Of a DNA stretch of 64,000 bases, positions 36,699-46,203 are shown piece by piece. This stretch comes from Herbaspirillum sp. Sphag64 (GTDB lineage: Bacteria; Pseudomonadota; Gammaproteobacteria; Burkholderiales; Burkholderiaceae_D). The stretch lies in the NCBI RefSeq assembly GCF_014192645.1, contig NZ_JACHYE010000003.1:272881-336880 (forward strand), read 5' to 3'. Every line of letters begins with the position of its first letter. Position 1 is the first letter of the stretch. Position numbers and translations under genes: made by a program. The notes below the pieces were generated by a model. That model worked only from the letters and a program-made list of their open reading frames with translations. It was not told where the DNA came from and ran no database searches.

Positions 36699-37916
36699 AT
36701 GACCAGCAACGCACAGACCTTGCCTCCAAATCAGGCAAACGTCAAAGCCGAACCGAGTACCGCCTTTGGCGTTCTCAGCGCGATCAGCTTCGCGCACTTG
36801 CTCAACGACATGATCCAGTCGCTGATTCTGGCGATTTACCCCATGCTCAAGGGCGAGTTTCATCTCAGTTTTGCTCAGATCGGCCTGATTACGCTGACCT
36901 ACCAGTTAACCGCTTCACTGCTGCAACCACTGGTGGGCTGGTTCACTGATCGCCGACCACAACCATACTCATTGCCGATTGGCATGACTTTCACGCTCAG
37001 TGGTTTGCTGCTGTTGTCGATCGCACCAACCTTTGCGCTGGTGTTGATTGCCGCCGCGCTGGTCGGGACCGGCTCCTCGATCTTTCATCCAGAATCTTCA
37101 CGCGTAGCGCGCATGGCTTCCGGTGGCCGTCACGGCTTGGCGCAGTCGCTGTTTCAGGTGGGCGGCAACCTCGGCAGCTCGCTCGGGCCCTTGCTGGCAG
37201 CGGCGATCATTGTGCCGCATGGTCAGGGCAGCATTGCCTGGATTTCCGCCGCAGCCTTGCTGGCCATCGTCGTGCTGCTGCAGATCAGCACCTGGTATGC
37301 CCACCATCGCACCGGTGCGCGTGGTAAAAGCGCACATCGTTCGCAGGGTATGGCGTTGCCGCGCAGCAAAGTAATCGGATCGGTCGCAATCCTGCTGACG
37401 TTGATTTTCTCCAAGTACTTTTATATGGCCAGTATCAGCAGCTACCTGACCTTTTACCTGATCAGCCGTTTCCATATTGGCGTGCAGGCCGCGCAGCTGC
37501 ACCTGTTTGCCTTCCTGTTTGCGGTGGCGGTAGGCACGGTAGTCGGTGGTCCGATTGGTGACCGCTTCGGACGCAAGCACGTGATTTGGGTCTCGATCCT
37601 CGGCGTGGCCCCGTTTACGCTGTTGCTGCCCTATGTTGACCTGTTCTGGACTGGCGTACTGACCGTTATTATTGGTCTGATCATCGCCTCGGCTTTCTCG
37701 GCAATTCTGGTCTATGCCCAAGAGTTGATTCCCGGCCGGGTTGGCATGGTCTCGGGCCTGTTTTTCGGTTTTGCCTTTGGCATGGGCGGAATCGGTGCTG
37801 CGGTCTTGGGCAGTGTGGCCGATAGCCACGGCATCGATTTCGTCTATCACCTGTGTGCCTATCTGCCTCTACTGGGGATTGTCACCGCATTGCTGCCGGA
37901 CTTGCGGCGACGCTGA
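36699..37916 (+). CDS. fsr: Fosmidomycin-resistance-type MFS exporter
   Basis: 405-residue major facilitator transporter with 12 predicted helices, close to E. coli Fsr. Recognisable segments are SFAHLLNDMIQSLILAIYPM in helix 1, FAQIGLITLTYQLTASLLQP and GSSIFHPESSRVARMASGGR. The Fsr group typically shows FHPE after helix 4. It exports fosmidomycin or related compounds by proton antiport. The start has GGAGAA upstream. Divergent from an AraC regulator and followed by a strong terminator. Confidence 0.88.
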   Translation: MTSNAQTLPPNQANVKAEPSTAFGVLSAISFAHLLNDMIQSLILAIYPMLKGEFHLSFAQIGLITLTYQLTASLLQPLVGWFTDRRPQPYSLPIGMTFTLSGLLLLSIAPTFALVLIAAALVGTGSSIFHPESSRVARMASGGRHGLAQSLFQVGGNLGSSLGPLLAAAIIVPHGQGSIAWISAAALLAIVVLLQISTWYAHHRTGARGKSAHRSQGMALPRSKVIGSVAILLTLIFSKYFYMASISSYLTFYLISRFHIGVQAAQLHLFAFLFAVAVGTVVGGPIGDRFGRKHVIWVSILGVAPFTLLLPYVDLFWTGVLTVIIGLIIASAFSAILVYAQELIPGRVGMVSGLFFGFAFGMGGIGAAVLGSVADSHGIDFVYHLCAYLPLLGIVTALLPDLRRR

Positions 37917-38043
37917 TATCGCACGATTTGGCTGCGGCAGATCACAATGTGAGCACCAGACAAGGGCAGGCCGGTTGGCGCAAGGACGCGCGACCCCCAA
38001 ATGGCAAAATTCAATAAAGCCCAAAAACATCAATCACTTAAAA

Positions 38044-38085
38044 AATAAAGAGTCAAAATAACCCGAGTTATTTTGACTCTTTATT
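38044..38085. terminator. Very strong bidirectional terminator
   Basis: AATAAAGAGTCAAAATAAC (38044-38062) pairs perfectly over 19 bp with 38067-38085 across the loop CCGA. The stem is A/T-rich at its base, so T runs occur in both directions. It separates the convergent fsr and FAD/NAD(P)-protein genes. Confidence 0.85.
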
Positions 38086-38131
38086 AGTTATTTTGTGAAT
38101 TGATGTCGCCATTATCTCTGCACAACAAGCC

Positions 38132-39589
38132 CTAGTCTGTCTCAACGGTTTGCAGCGATGCCACTATGGCCTGCGCCGTATTGACTGCCTCTAGCAGTTG
38201 CTCACCAATTGCATTCGATTCCCAAATGACGCCGCGCAAGGGGTGACCGACGGCATACAAATCATCCTGTGCGACTCCCTGCACCGAGAGCACGGCCCCT
38301 GTCTGGGGCACAGCGTCAATCCCGAAACCAGTGGCATGCCGTTGAACCAGTTTGCGCTCCTGCAGATGACGTACCAGCGGATCATCGATGCGCGACCAAT
38401 CAAATTCGTAGCCGAGTGCGTTCGCTACGCGGTCGACCACCAGCGTCTGCGTTTGCTGCTGGCCACGTGTTTGCCACTCCACGGCAATCCGACCATTGCT
38501 TGTGGCGCGCAATGAGCGGATGCGTCCGGCATGGTGATCGAAGCGCTTGGCATCAATCAGTTGTGACAGTTTTTTGGCCGATTCCGGACCGGCTCGGTGC
38601 AGTGAGATTTCCCAGAAAGGACGCAGGTGACGCAAGAAGCGCTGGCGATCAGAATGGCTGGCATTGGCCCACAGAGCAGGCAGGTGAGGGCGGATCGCTG
38701 GTGGCAATTGCTGCCAGTCGGCACCGGCCGCCTTGATCGCGCGACGCGCCCGACCAGTCGCACGTAAAAGATCGCGCAGGGTGGTCGGCAGTTGTGTCGG
38801 ATCCAGCACGTCTGGCCAGGCGGTGCGTTGACGCCGTGGCTGCACCAGTAATCCGCGCCGCGACAAGGCGTGGAATTTGCCTTTGAAACCAGCCCGCTCT
38901 GCGTTCAGCGCAGCATCCAGCGCCGTCAGACTGGTGCCGATGATAAGGATATCCTGATCCTGCCTGGCGGCTTGCCAGGAGGTGGTATCCCAGATATTGT
39001 CGATGTAGCGCTCGGGGACCAACGCGTCGCCATTTGCACTGCTCAGCACGGCGTTGCTACGGCCGCGGAACAGGCCTAATGCCAGTACGACGCGGGCAGC
39101 CTGAAGCCGTCGGCCATCCTGCAAAATCACCTGATAACCTTGCGCCTGAGGGTTTAAATCGACAGCACGTGCCTTGACCGTTTCCAGGCGAACCCGCGCA
39201 CCAGCGCGCCGCAATGCGTGACGCAGGGTGTCTTGAATATACGTGCCATAGAGCCAGCGCGGCGCAAACGCATTCTCGAATTCCACGCCTTCCGGCGGCG
39301 TCCAGCCATGCTCGGCTGCATGGGCACGCAACCATTCGGTCAGGTGCGCAGGCTGGTCCGGATAAACGCCAAATAACTGCGCCAGACCGTTGACAATATG
39401 GTCCGGATTGTCTGTGCTGTAGGCGATACCACGGCCGATATGCTCACTGCTTTCGATGATGCTGATCGAGAGCGCTGGTGTTTCGCTGGATTCGGACTGC
39501 TTGCTTGCCGCACGAATCATGTGGATGGCGGTGACGACGCCGGCAAAACCGCCGCCGATGATGGCAATGTCTGTTGCTTTGTCTGACAT
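38132..39589 (-). CDS. FAD/NAD(P)-binding oxidoreductase-like protein
   Basis: 485 residues. The N-terminal FAD Rossmann motif is IAIIGGGFAGVVTAIHM, with a glutamate-ended second strand (SIIESSEHIGRGIAYS) and an internal nucleotide-binding stretch DILIIGTSLTALDAAL. The overall layout matches the PF13454-type FAD-NAD(P)-binding family rather than a classical reductase. The substrate is unknown. It starts 132 bp downstream of hmp on the same strand and could belong to the same nitrosative-stress unit. A perfect terminator follows it. Confidence 0.8.
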   Translation of the reverse strand: MSDKATDIAIIGGGFAGVVTAIHMIRAASKQSESSETPALSISIIESSEHIGRGIAYSTDNPDHIVNGLAQLFGVYPDQPAHLTEWLRAHAAEHGWTPPEGVEFENAFAPRWLYGTYIQDTLRHALRRAGARVRLETVKARAVDLNPQAQGYQVILQDGRRLQAARVVLALGLFRGRSNAVLSSANGDALVPERYIDNIWDTTSWQAARQDQDILIIGTSLTALDAALNAERAGFKGKFHALSRRGLLVQPRRQRTAWPDVLDPTQLPTTLRDLLRATGRARRAIKAAGADWQQLPPAIRPHLPALWANASHSDRQRFLRHLRPFWEISLHRAGPESAKKLSQLIDAKRFDHHAGRIRSLRATSNGRIAVEWQTRGQQQTQTLVVDRVANALGYEFDWSRIDDPLVRHLQERKLVQRHATGFGIDAVPQTGAVLSVQGVAQDDLYAVGHPLRGVIWESNAIGEQLLEAVNTAQAIVASLQTVETD

Positions 39590-39721
39590 AAGAATAATCC
39601 GGTCAATAGAAAATGAAAGCGGAAAACCTAGCTTGATGTCAGTGATACTAAGACAGCCGGCGGCGGCGCGTTGCGCCCATTTTTTCTGAGCTTATGCAGT
39701 TTTTGTCTGCAAGAGAGCTGC

Positions 39722-40888
39722 TTACAGCGCTTCGGCCGGGCCAAAAAATTCATAACGACGGCGCTCGGCTGGCAGGCCCAGGTCGGCTAGCGTCTGGTTG
39801 ATAAATCGCATGAAGGGCTTGGGTCCGAGAAAGTAAGCATCGGCGTCGGCAGGAATCCATGCCTTGAGTTGCTCTCGCGTTGGACGACCCGAAACCTGAG
39901 CTTCCGTCGCGCCATGCTCATACACGATGTACGCACGCAAGCGCGGATATTGGCGGGTCCATGTTGTGATGGTTTCGCCAAATGCATGGACTTCCGCGTT
40001 GCGCGCATAGTGAACAAAGATGACATCGCGCTTGTCATCTGCCAGCGCTGCCTCTGCCATGGCAAGCGTTGGTGTGATACCAACGCCACCACTGATTAAG
40101 GCCAAAGGCGCTGTGCCGGGATGGAGCACAAATTCACCGGCGGGCGGGAACACATTGAGAACGTCGCCGACATTGATCTGATCGTGCAGGTAAGTGGAGG
40201 CCACACCGCCTTTTTCGCGCTTGACGCTAATGCGCACGCTATGGCCGTCTGCCTGTTGTGACAGTGAGTAATTGCGCCGCACTTCTTGACCGTTGATCTG
40301 CAGTTGCAGTCCCAGATATTGGCCCGGTTGGTAGCGTAGTACCGCACCGCCATCAACTGGTTCCAGATAAAACGAGCTGACTTCCGTACTTTCAGGCGCT
40401 TTGCGGACCACCTTGAAAGGCCGCGCGCCGCGCCAGCCACCGGGGAGATCTGCGAGTTTTGCATATTCGGCAGTTTCCGCCCCGATCAACAGATTGGCGA
40501 GTTGCCAGTAAGCAGCACCCCAAGCTTCGATAACGGCATCAGTCGCGATCTCGGCACCCAGCACTTCGCGGATGGCACGCAGGAGGCAGGTACCAACAAT
40601 CGGGTAATGTTCTGGCAGGATCTGCAGGGCGACGTGTTTCTGGATAATTTGCGCGGGCAGTGCACCGAGTGCGCCAAGGTTGTCGATATGGCGGGCATAT
40701 TGCAGGACGGCATTTGCCAAAGCGCGAGGTTGGGTGCCGTGTTGCTGATGTGCCTGGTTGAACAGTGGACGTACTTCGGCGTACTCGGCCAGCATGATCT
40801 GGTAAAAATGCGTGGTCAGCGTTTCGCCCCCGGTTTCCAGAAGAGGAACTGTGGCCTTAACGATTGCGGTTTGTTCGGGTGTGAGCAT
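39722..40888 (-). CDS. hmp: Flavohaemoglobin, nitric oxide dioxygenase
   Basis: 388 residues. Converts NO and O2 to nitrate using NAD(P)H in the cytoplasm. The globin domain (1-140) has Tyr29, Gln53 and the haem-ligand His85 at the same positions as in E. coli Hmp. The FAD domain carries RNYSLSQ and the NAD domain ISGGVGITP. The C-terminus has YEFFGP. The start at 40888 has AGGAG upstream, unlike the longer frame to 40933. Divergent from nsrR with an NsrR operator between them. Confidence 0.95.
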   Translation of the reverse strand: MLTPEQTAIVKATVPLLETGGETLTTHFYQIMLAEYAEVRPLFNQAHQQHGTQPRALANAVLQYARHIDNLGALGALPAQIIQKHVALQILPEHYPIVGTCLLRAIREVLGAEIATDAVIEAWGAAYWQLANLLIGAETAEYAKLADLPGGWRGARPFKVVRKAPESTEVSSFYLEPVDGGAVLRYQPGQYLGLQLQINGQEVRRNYSLSQQADGHSVRISVKREKGGVASTYLHDQINVGDVLNVFPPAGEFVLHPGTAPLALISGGVGITPTLAMAEAALADDKRDVIFVHYARNAEVHAFGETITTWTRQYPRLRAYIVYEHGATEAQVSGRPTREQLKAWIPADADAYFLGPKPFMRFINQTLADLGLPAERRRYEFFGPAEAL

Positions 40889-41000
40889 GGCGTTTCTCCT
40901 AAGCATGGATGTGGCGTTGTGGTGGCAGGACATGACAATGGCTCTTACCGCTGGAGGTTAAATCATGTATCTTGGATGCCAGTTTAAAATGAATTGAAAT

Positions 41001-41023
41001 AACATGCAAATAAAATGCATCTT
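41001..41023. promoter_or_regulatory. NsrR operator
   Basis: AACATGCAAAT-A-AAATGCATCTT has the 11-1-11 form of the NsrR consensus; the right half is a perfect match and the left has three differences. It lies in the hmp-nsrR divergent region. A second half-site-like CATGTATCTT is at 40964-40973, nearer hmp. Confidence 0.75.
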
Positions 41024-41037
41024 TAAAGGAGGCTGTG

Positions 41038-41508
41038 TTGCGTCTGACCCGATTTTCTGATTATGCGGTTCGTGTGCTGCTTTATCTGGGCGCGCGTACC
41101 GAGCGTTTGTGCTCCATTGGCGAGATCGCCAAGGCCTACGACATTTCTGAAAACCATCTGATGAAGGTTGTCAGTAACCTTGCTGCTGACGGCTATGTCG
41201 AGTCGGTGCGGGGTCGAAACGGCGGCATCCGGCTTGGGCGACCAGCAACAGAGATCAATATCGGCAAGCTGATTCGCTATACCGAGGGCGAGATTGATCT
41301 GGCGGGTTGCTTTGAATGCAAGTTGCGGGGAGTCTGTCGCTTGCCGGGCCCGCTGGATCTGGCGCTGGATGCATTTTTCTTCGTTCTGGAGCGCTATACG
41401 CTGGCCGATGTCATCGGCGAGCACGGTGGAGTGCAGATACTGGAGCGCTTATCGTTACCCTCCAGGGTCATCGACAAGATTTCATCTCGCGCACTGACCG
41501 AGGATTGA
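41038..41508 (+). CDS. nsrR: NsrR nitric-oxide-sensing repressor (Rrf2 family)
   Basis: 156 residues. An iron-sulphur winged-helix repressor relieved by NO. The N-terminal MRLTRFSDYAVRVLLYL and the helix IGEIAKAYDISENHLMKVV match NsrR. Cluster-ligand cysteines are Cys91, Cys94 and Cys100 in CFECKLRGVC, close to C91, C96 and C102 of E. coli. The start is most likely the TTG at 41038, five bases after AAAGGAGG; the GTG at 41035 is too close. Probably represses hmp and itself through the 41001-41023 site. Confidence 0.92.
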   Translation: MRLTRFSDYAVRVLLYLGARTERLCSIGEIAKAYDISENHLMKVVSNLAADGYVESVRGRNGGIRLGRPATEINIGKLIRYTEGEIDLAGCFECKLRGVCRLPGPLDLALDAFFFVLERYTLADVIGEHGGVQILERLSLPSRVIDKISSRALTED

Positions 41509-41652
41509 CTCAATCTCAGGCACTTTAGTCCGTAATCGCTAGTACGGCGCTGACTTCATCCGACAAATGCTGGTAATGCCGTGAAATGCTCATGTGTTAA
41601 GTGTTGAGACGTGGCAAGCGACGAATCTGGCTGAGCAGACCCGTATCGCTAC

Positions 41653-42924
41653 TTATTGAGGGGAGGTATCGGTAGGGAGGATATCTGCCAGCGATAAAAC
41701 AGCGTGCGCCACATCGGCAATGCGGCGATTCTGGTTCATTGCTTTTTTACGTAGCAGGCGATAAGCACTTTCTTCATCGAGCCCCTGGCGCTGCATCAAG
41801 ATACCCTTGGCACGCTCAATCAGCTTGCGCTCATCCAGATTCACACGCACCGAGGCTAGCTCTTCGGTCAGTTTCTGCAAACGCTCGGATTGGGAGTTGA
41901 GCATCTCTACCACGGTCTGACTCAAGTGGTGACCGACGGCCACGCTATCGGCATCGTCCAGTACCTCCGAAGAGGGTATTTGCGCATGAAAGGCCATCAG
42001 TGGCGACAGTGGATCTTGGCTGCGCAAGTGCGCGAAGAGTTGCTCCTGATCACCAAGGGCACGACGTAGTTCAGCGATTTTGTCTCGGCATTGCTGCTGC
42101 AGCAGCTCGGCCAGATAAGTTTCGACCCGGTGTAATTCGTCCATACGAGCAGAACAGCACAGGTACCAGGGATCCGCCTGTTCCTGATCAAGCACGCGCT
42201 GATGCGCACTGAGCAGCTTGCGCCGCAACCGTTCCAGCTCCGGTAAAGGGAGGCCGGATTGCAAGGCCGCCCATTCGGCGCGCAAATCGCCGGCAAAAGA
42301 AGCAAAGCGCGCAAACGCCTGCTCCTGCATGTCAATAAAATACTCAATCGACCGAATTTGCTGCGCAGTCATCCGTCCAGCCGCAAATGACGCGGCACCG
42401 AGAGCACGTTCACGACCCGCAAATTCCTTGCCTTGCATCAGATGGAACAAGGCGATCAACAAGCGCGAAATACCTGGTTCTACCGCCACGTCTGCCGCCT
42501 CGAATACCAATGCCAGCAGTGCCGATACCGCCTGCTTATAGCACTCGGAACTGTCGACCGGGTTGCAGCTCAAATCAGCGATCCGGTGCCGCATGCCGGC
42601 TACCTGATCCAGGGTATGCAGTGCAAACGCAATACGCGTATAGAGCCTTGCACCACCATGAAATTCACTGTCAGATTCGGCAACTGCCAGCCAATCCATC
42701 AAAGCACGATAAGTCTGCTCGCTAGCAGCCAGATGCGCTAGTCGCAATTGACCGTCACGTTGCCCGGAAGAAGCCAGAAAGATATTGGTAATACCGCGCT
42801 CCTGCTGCAGGCAGTGCACCAGAGCATTGACGACCAATACCAGATCGCAGGTGCGCGACAGGTTTTCCAGCTCGTTGGCTTCACAGCGACGGGCTGCAAC
42901 CAGATAATTGAGAACATCACTCAT
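41653..42924 (-). CDS. nasR: NIT-ANTAR nitrate/nitrite-responsive antiterminator (NasR-like)
   Basis: 423 residues. The N-terminal NIT domain (about 30-270) is a helical nitrate sensor with the characteristic LVHCLQQERGITNIFLASSG. The C-terminal ANTAR RNA-binding domain (about 350-415) has LDERKLIERAKGILMQRQGLDEESAYRLLRKKAM. Such proteins bind hairpins in the leaders of nitrate assimilation operons to allow read-through when nitrate is present. No nas structural genes are in the window. The neighbouring hmp and nsrR make a nitrogen-oxide theme. Confidence 0.88.
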   Translation of the reverse strand: MSDVLNYLVAARRCEANELENLSRTCDLVLVVNALVHCLQQERGITNIFLASSGQRDGQLRLAHLAASEQTYRALMDWLAVAESDSEFHGGARLYTRIAFALHTLDQVAGMRHRIADLSCNPVDSSECYKQAVSALLALVFEAADVAVEPGISRLLIALFHLMQGKEFAGRERALGAASFAAGRMTAQQIRSIEYFIDMQEQAFARFASFAGDLRAEWAALQSGLPLPELERLRRKLLSAHQRVLDQEQADPWYLCCSARMDELHRVETYLAELLQQQCRDKIAELRRALGDQEQLFAHLRSQDPLSPLMAFHAQIPSSEVLDDADSVAVGHHLSQTVVEMLNSQSERLQKLTEELASVRVNLDERKLIERAKGILMQRQGLDEESAYRLLRKKAMNQNRRIADVAHAVLSLADILPTDTSPQ

Positions 42925-43066
42925 AGAGGCACATCGGTAAAGAATCGATTATCCCTTCACGATAGCAAAAAACACGCCAGTGCATAGTCAGCCTCGTCGA
43001 TTACAGTTCCTGGCAGTTTGGGCGGAACGGGATATCTATCCTGCCAGATGCTAATATCGGCGTGTT

Positions 43067-43087
43067 TTAATGAATCAATTTCATTAA
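43067..43087. promoter_or_regulatory. LysR-type operator upstream of its own gene
   Basis: TTAATGAA-TCAAT-TTCATTAA is a perfect 8-bp inverted repeat containing a T-N11-A core, 38 bp upstream of the LysR start. This is the classical form of an autoregulatory LysR site. Confidence 0.5.
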
Positions 43088-43124
43088 TGAATTTCTCTCT
43101 TGTTCCTGGTATGAGGTGGCATGC

Positions 43125-44030
43125 ATGGCGCGCGAAAACTATAACGATCTGTTGGCTTTTCTGGTGGTAGCACGCGAGCGTAGCTTTACCCGGGCGGCGG
43201 CACAGTTGGGCGTATCGCAATCGGCACTCAGTCATACCGTGCGCAGTCTGGAAGCGCGGCTTGGTCTGCGACTACTGGCACGCACTACCCGCAGTGTTTC
43301 GCCCACCGAAGCGGGAGAACGATTGGTACAGACGCTGGAGCCTCGTCTGCAGGAGATTGATAGCGAACTGGCCGCATTAAGCGCCTTGCGCGATACACCA
43401 GCAGGAAACATCCGCATTACCGCCGCCGAACATTCTGCGAGCACCATCTTGTGGCCTCGGCTCAAACATTTGAGCAAGGACTATCCCGATATCAAGATTG
43501 AAATCGTGGTCGATTACGCCCTCACGGACATCGTCGAGCAGCGTTTTGATGCGGGTGTGCGTCTCGGTGATCAGGTTGCCCGCGACATGATTGCGGTGCG
43601 TATCAGCCCGGATCAGCGCATGGCCGTGGTTGGTTCGCCGAGCTATTTCACCGGACGTTCGAGGCCGCAATCGCCACAGCAACTGGCCGAACATCAATGC
43701 ATCAATTTGCGGCTTGCCACCCATGGCGGATTGTATGCCTGGGAGTTTGAGCGCGATGGACATAAACTCAATGTACGGGTGGAAGGTCAATGGATCTTCA
43801 ACAGCAGCGTTCCCATGTTGAGAGCCGCACTGGCCGGAGTCGGACTAGCCTATCTGCCGGAAGATATGGTCGAACCGCATCTCGCGGATGGCAGCCTCAA
43901 ACAGGTACTCAAGAGCTGGTGTCCAACGTTTCCCGGTTATTACCTGTACTACCCCAGCCGTCGCCAGCCATCGCCGGCCTTTATGCTGGTGCTCGAGGCG
44001 TTACGTTATCGAGAACCGGCCGCGTCGTAG
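43125..44030 (+). CDS. LysR-family transcriptional regulator
   Basis: 301 residues. The winged helix (DLLAFLVVARERSFTRAAAQ then LGVSQSALSHTVRSLEARLG) is of the common LysR subgroup that regulates oxidoreductases and efflux, with KEGxR-like effector regions (DYALTDIVEQRFDAGVRLGD). The start at 43125 has GAGGTGG five bases before it; GTG at 43116 is an alternative. No divergent neighbour is adjacent, so the target is unknown. Confidence 0.86.
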   Translation: MARENYNDLLAFLVVARERSFTRAAAQLGVSQSALSHTVRSLEARLGLRLLARTTRSVSPTEAGERLVQTLEPRLQEIDSELAALSALRDTPAGNIRITAAEHSASTILWPRLKHLSKDYPDIKIEIVVDYALTDIVEQRFDAGVRLGDQVARDMIAVRISPDQRMAVVGSPSYFTGRSRPQSPQQLAEHQCINLRLATHGGLYAWEFERDGHKLNVRVEGQWIFNSSVPMLRAALAGVGLAYLPEDMVEPHLADGSLKQVLKSWCPTFPGYYLYYPSRRQPSPAFMLVLEALRYREPAAS

Positions 44031-44235
44031 GTTGCTGACGGAATTGCCCGCCGTTACTAAAACGGATGCTTGCACCGTTCGCTATATCCCAAAGACATAC
44101 GTCAAGGACGATCCATCGAAGACATCAGTCGTCTTCGGATGCAGGGCGACACGACATCAAAATAATTCGGCATGATCGAGGATGGCTCAACATCGAGTGA
44201 GCTGCTCAGCTCGCGCCGCCACTACCGCTGAAAAA

Positions 44236-44266
44236 ATCATCCGTAGTGGCGTTCAGAACGGATGAT
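44236..44266 (-). terminator. Rho-independent terminator of argC
   Basis: On the minus strand, ATCATCCGT and ACGGATGAT form a 9-bp stem with a 13-base loop, and the stem's last base continues into a T tract. It begins one base after the argC stop codon. Confidence 0.75.
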
Positions 44267-44267
44267 G

Positions 44268-45197
44268 TCACTGGCCTTGTAACATCAACTCAAGATTTTG
44301 CACCGCCGCCCCTGCCGCACCTTTGCCAAGATTGTCGAACACCGCTGCCAGTAGGACATGGCCATAGTCAGCATTGGCGAACAGACTCAATTGCATATCG
44401 TTCGTGCCATTAAGCTGCTGCGGATCAAGCTCGGTCATTTCTGTTGTCTGTTGCGGCGGCGTTACCTTGACATGGGGTGCGCCTGCATAATGATGCTCCA
44501 GTGCCTCCTGTAGTTGCCGGGCATTGACTCCAGGTGCCAGCAGACGCAGTTCCAGCGGAATCGTCAACACGATACCCTGCCGGAAAGCGCCATATGCCGG
44601 CACGAACAACGGACGTTGCGCCAAGCCACTGTAGCGTTCGATCTCTGGTGGGTGTTTATGCGCCAACGCCGTGCCATAGAGTAAAAAGCCCGGGGCGTTT
44701 TCAGTCGCGCCACCCTCATAGCGCTCTACCGCCGGACGCCCGCCACCCGAGTAACCGGAGACGGCATGAATACTGACCGGGTAGTCGCGTGGCACAAGAC
44801 CAGCGGCAATCAGCGGATACAGTAGACCGATAGCGCCGGTTGGATAGCAGCCAGGATTAGTCACCCGCTTAGCCTCTGCAATTCGCTTTGGCTGCTCCAC
44901 CTGCCACTCAGGAAATCCATAAACCCAGCCAGCGCTGGTGCGGTGTGCCGAGCTGGCATCGATGACGCGCACAGCCGGGTTCACGATGGCGGCCACTGCC
45001 TCGCGGGCGGCGGCATCGGGTAAACACAGGATGGCGATATTACAGCTGTTGATCGCCTCTGCACGGCGCTGCGCATCTTTGCGCTGCGCAGCCGGGAGCG
45101 TCAATAGTTGGAGATCGGTGCGGCCACGCAGGCGTTCGTGTATCTGCAAACCGGTCGTGCCTTGATCACCGTCAATAAAAACAAGGGGAGTCGCCAT
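44268..45197 (-). CDS. argC: N-acetyl-gamma-glutamyl-phosphate reductase, type 2
   Basis: 309 residues, the short type 2 ArgC. Reduces N-acetylglutamyl phosphate to the semialdehyde with NADPH, third step of arginine synthesis. The nucleotide-binding start is [17 protein letters not shown], and the catalytic cysteine is Cys117 in NPGCYPTG. The [15 protein letters not shown] segment is also conserved. It stands alone without other arg genes and faces a LysR regulator 121 bp away. It ends at a clear terminator. Confidence 0.93.
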   Translation of the reverse strand: MATPLVFIDGDQGTTGLQIHERLRGRTDLQLLTLPAAQRKDAQRRAEAINSCNIAILCLPDAAAREAVAAIVNPAVRVIDASSAHRTSAGWVYGFPEWQVEQPKRIAEAKRVTNPGCYPTGAIGLLYPLIAAGLVPRDYPVSIHAVSGYSGGGRPAVERYEGGATENAPGFLLYGTALAHKHPPEIERYSGLAQRPLFVPAYGAFRQGIVLTIPLELRLLAPGVNARQLQEALEHHYAGAPHVKVTPPQQTTEMTELDPQQLNGTNDMQLSLFANADYGHVLLAAVFDNLGKGAAGAAVQNLELMLQGQ

Positions 45198-45277
45198 GAT
45201 GATTTTCCTTCCTGAATAAGTCGAGCTATCATCGCGCCATTGCCAAAATAGGAAAAGTTGAATTTAATGACGATATT

Positions 45278-45294
45278 ATTCAGTTTTTCTGAAT
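45278..45294. promoter_or_regulatory. LysR-type palindrome in the argC/LysR divergent region
   Basis: ATTCAG-TTTTT-CTGAAT is a perfect 6-bp inverted repeat with a T-N11-A core, 24 bp before the LysR start and 80 bp before argC. The likely site through which the LysR protein controls both genes. Confidence 0.5.
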
Positions 45295-45318
45295 GAATGC
45301 CAAAGGGAGAAACAAGGC

Positions 45319-46203
45319 ATGCGTGAAATCAACCTGGATCGCCTGCGCACGCTGGTGACGATTGCCGACCTTGGTTCCTTCGCCGAAGCGGCTCGCCATC
45401 TGCATCTGGCACCGCCGACCATTAGCATGCATGTTACCGAGCTGGAAGAACACATCGGTGCGGCGCTGCTATCGCGCCAACGCGGCCAGATCAAGCCAAC
45501 CGTCATTGGCGAGAGTCTGATTACACGGGCGCGGCGCTTGCTGGCCGATGCCGAACAGGCCTTGCATGAAGTACAGCGGCAGGTCCAGGGGCTGGCTGGT
45601 CGGGTGCGGCTGGGCGCATCCACCGGCGCGATTGCCCATCTGTTGCCACAAGCCTTGCAAGTGCTGGGGCAGGATCATCCCGATATTGATGTTCAGGTAG
45701 AAGTACTGACTTCGCAGACCAGTTTGCGTCGTCTCAACGAAGGCACTCTTGATGTCGGGCTGGTGGCTTTACCGCAAACGCCAATGGCGCGGCTGAACAT
45801 CAAACCTTGGCGGCGCGATCCGGTGCGGGCCTTTTTGCCAGGGCATTGGCCTATGCCAGCGCAGGTAACGCCAGTGTGGCTGGCAGCGCAACCATTGATT
45901 CTCAATGACAACAGTACCCGACTGTCACAAGTAACCGGTGCCTGGTTTGCCGCTGCCGGTCAACGTCCACTGCCCAGAATCGAACTCAATTACAACGATG
46001 CCATAAAAAGTCTGGTCGCAGCAGGCTATGGTGCTACCTTGTTACCGCATGAGAGCGGTGCGCCGCAGGTTGATCCTCGTATCAGGATGTTGCCGTTGGA
46101 GCCCGCATTGTGGCGACAATTGGGCATCGCTCACCGCAGCGACAATATCGAACGCGCCACAGCGCATGTGCTTGACGTGTTGTGGCGATTCAGCCTTGAC
46201 TAG
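45319..46203 (+). CDS. LysR-family regulator divergent from argC
   Basis: 294 residues. The winged helix-turn-helix is at about 4-65 (LRTLVTIADLGSFAEAARHL then HLAPPTISMHVTELEEHIGA), and the effector domain at about 90-290. AAGGGAG lies 9 bases upstream of the ATG. Arrangement and the palindrome between the genes suggest it regulates argC and itself. Its inducer is unknown. Confidence 0.87.
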   Translation: MREINLDRLRTLVTIADLGSFAEAARHLHLAPPTISMHVTELEEHIGAALLSRQRGQIKPTVIGESLITRARRLLADAEQALHEVQRQVQGLAGRVRLGASTGAIAHLLPQALQVLGQDHPDIDVQVEVLTSQTSLRRLNEGTLDVGLVALPQTPMARLNIKPWRRDPVRAFLPGHWPMPAQVTPVWLAAQPLILNDNSTRLSQVTGAWFAAAGQRPLPRIELNYNDAIKSLVAAGYGATLLPHESGAPQVDPRIRMLPLEPALWRQLGIAHRSDNIERATAHVLDVLWRFSLD

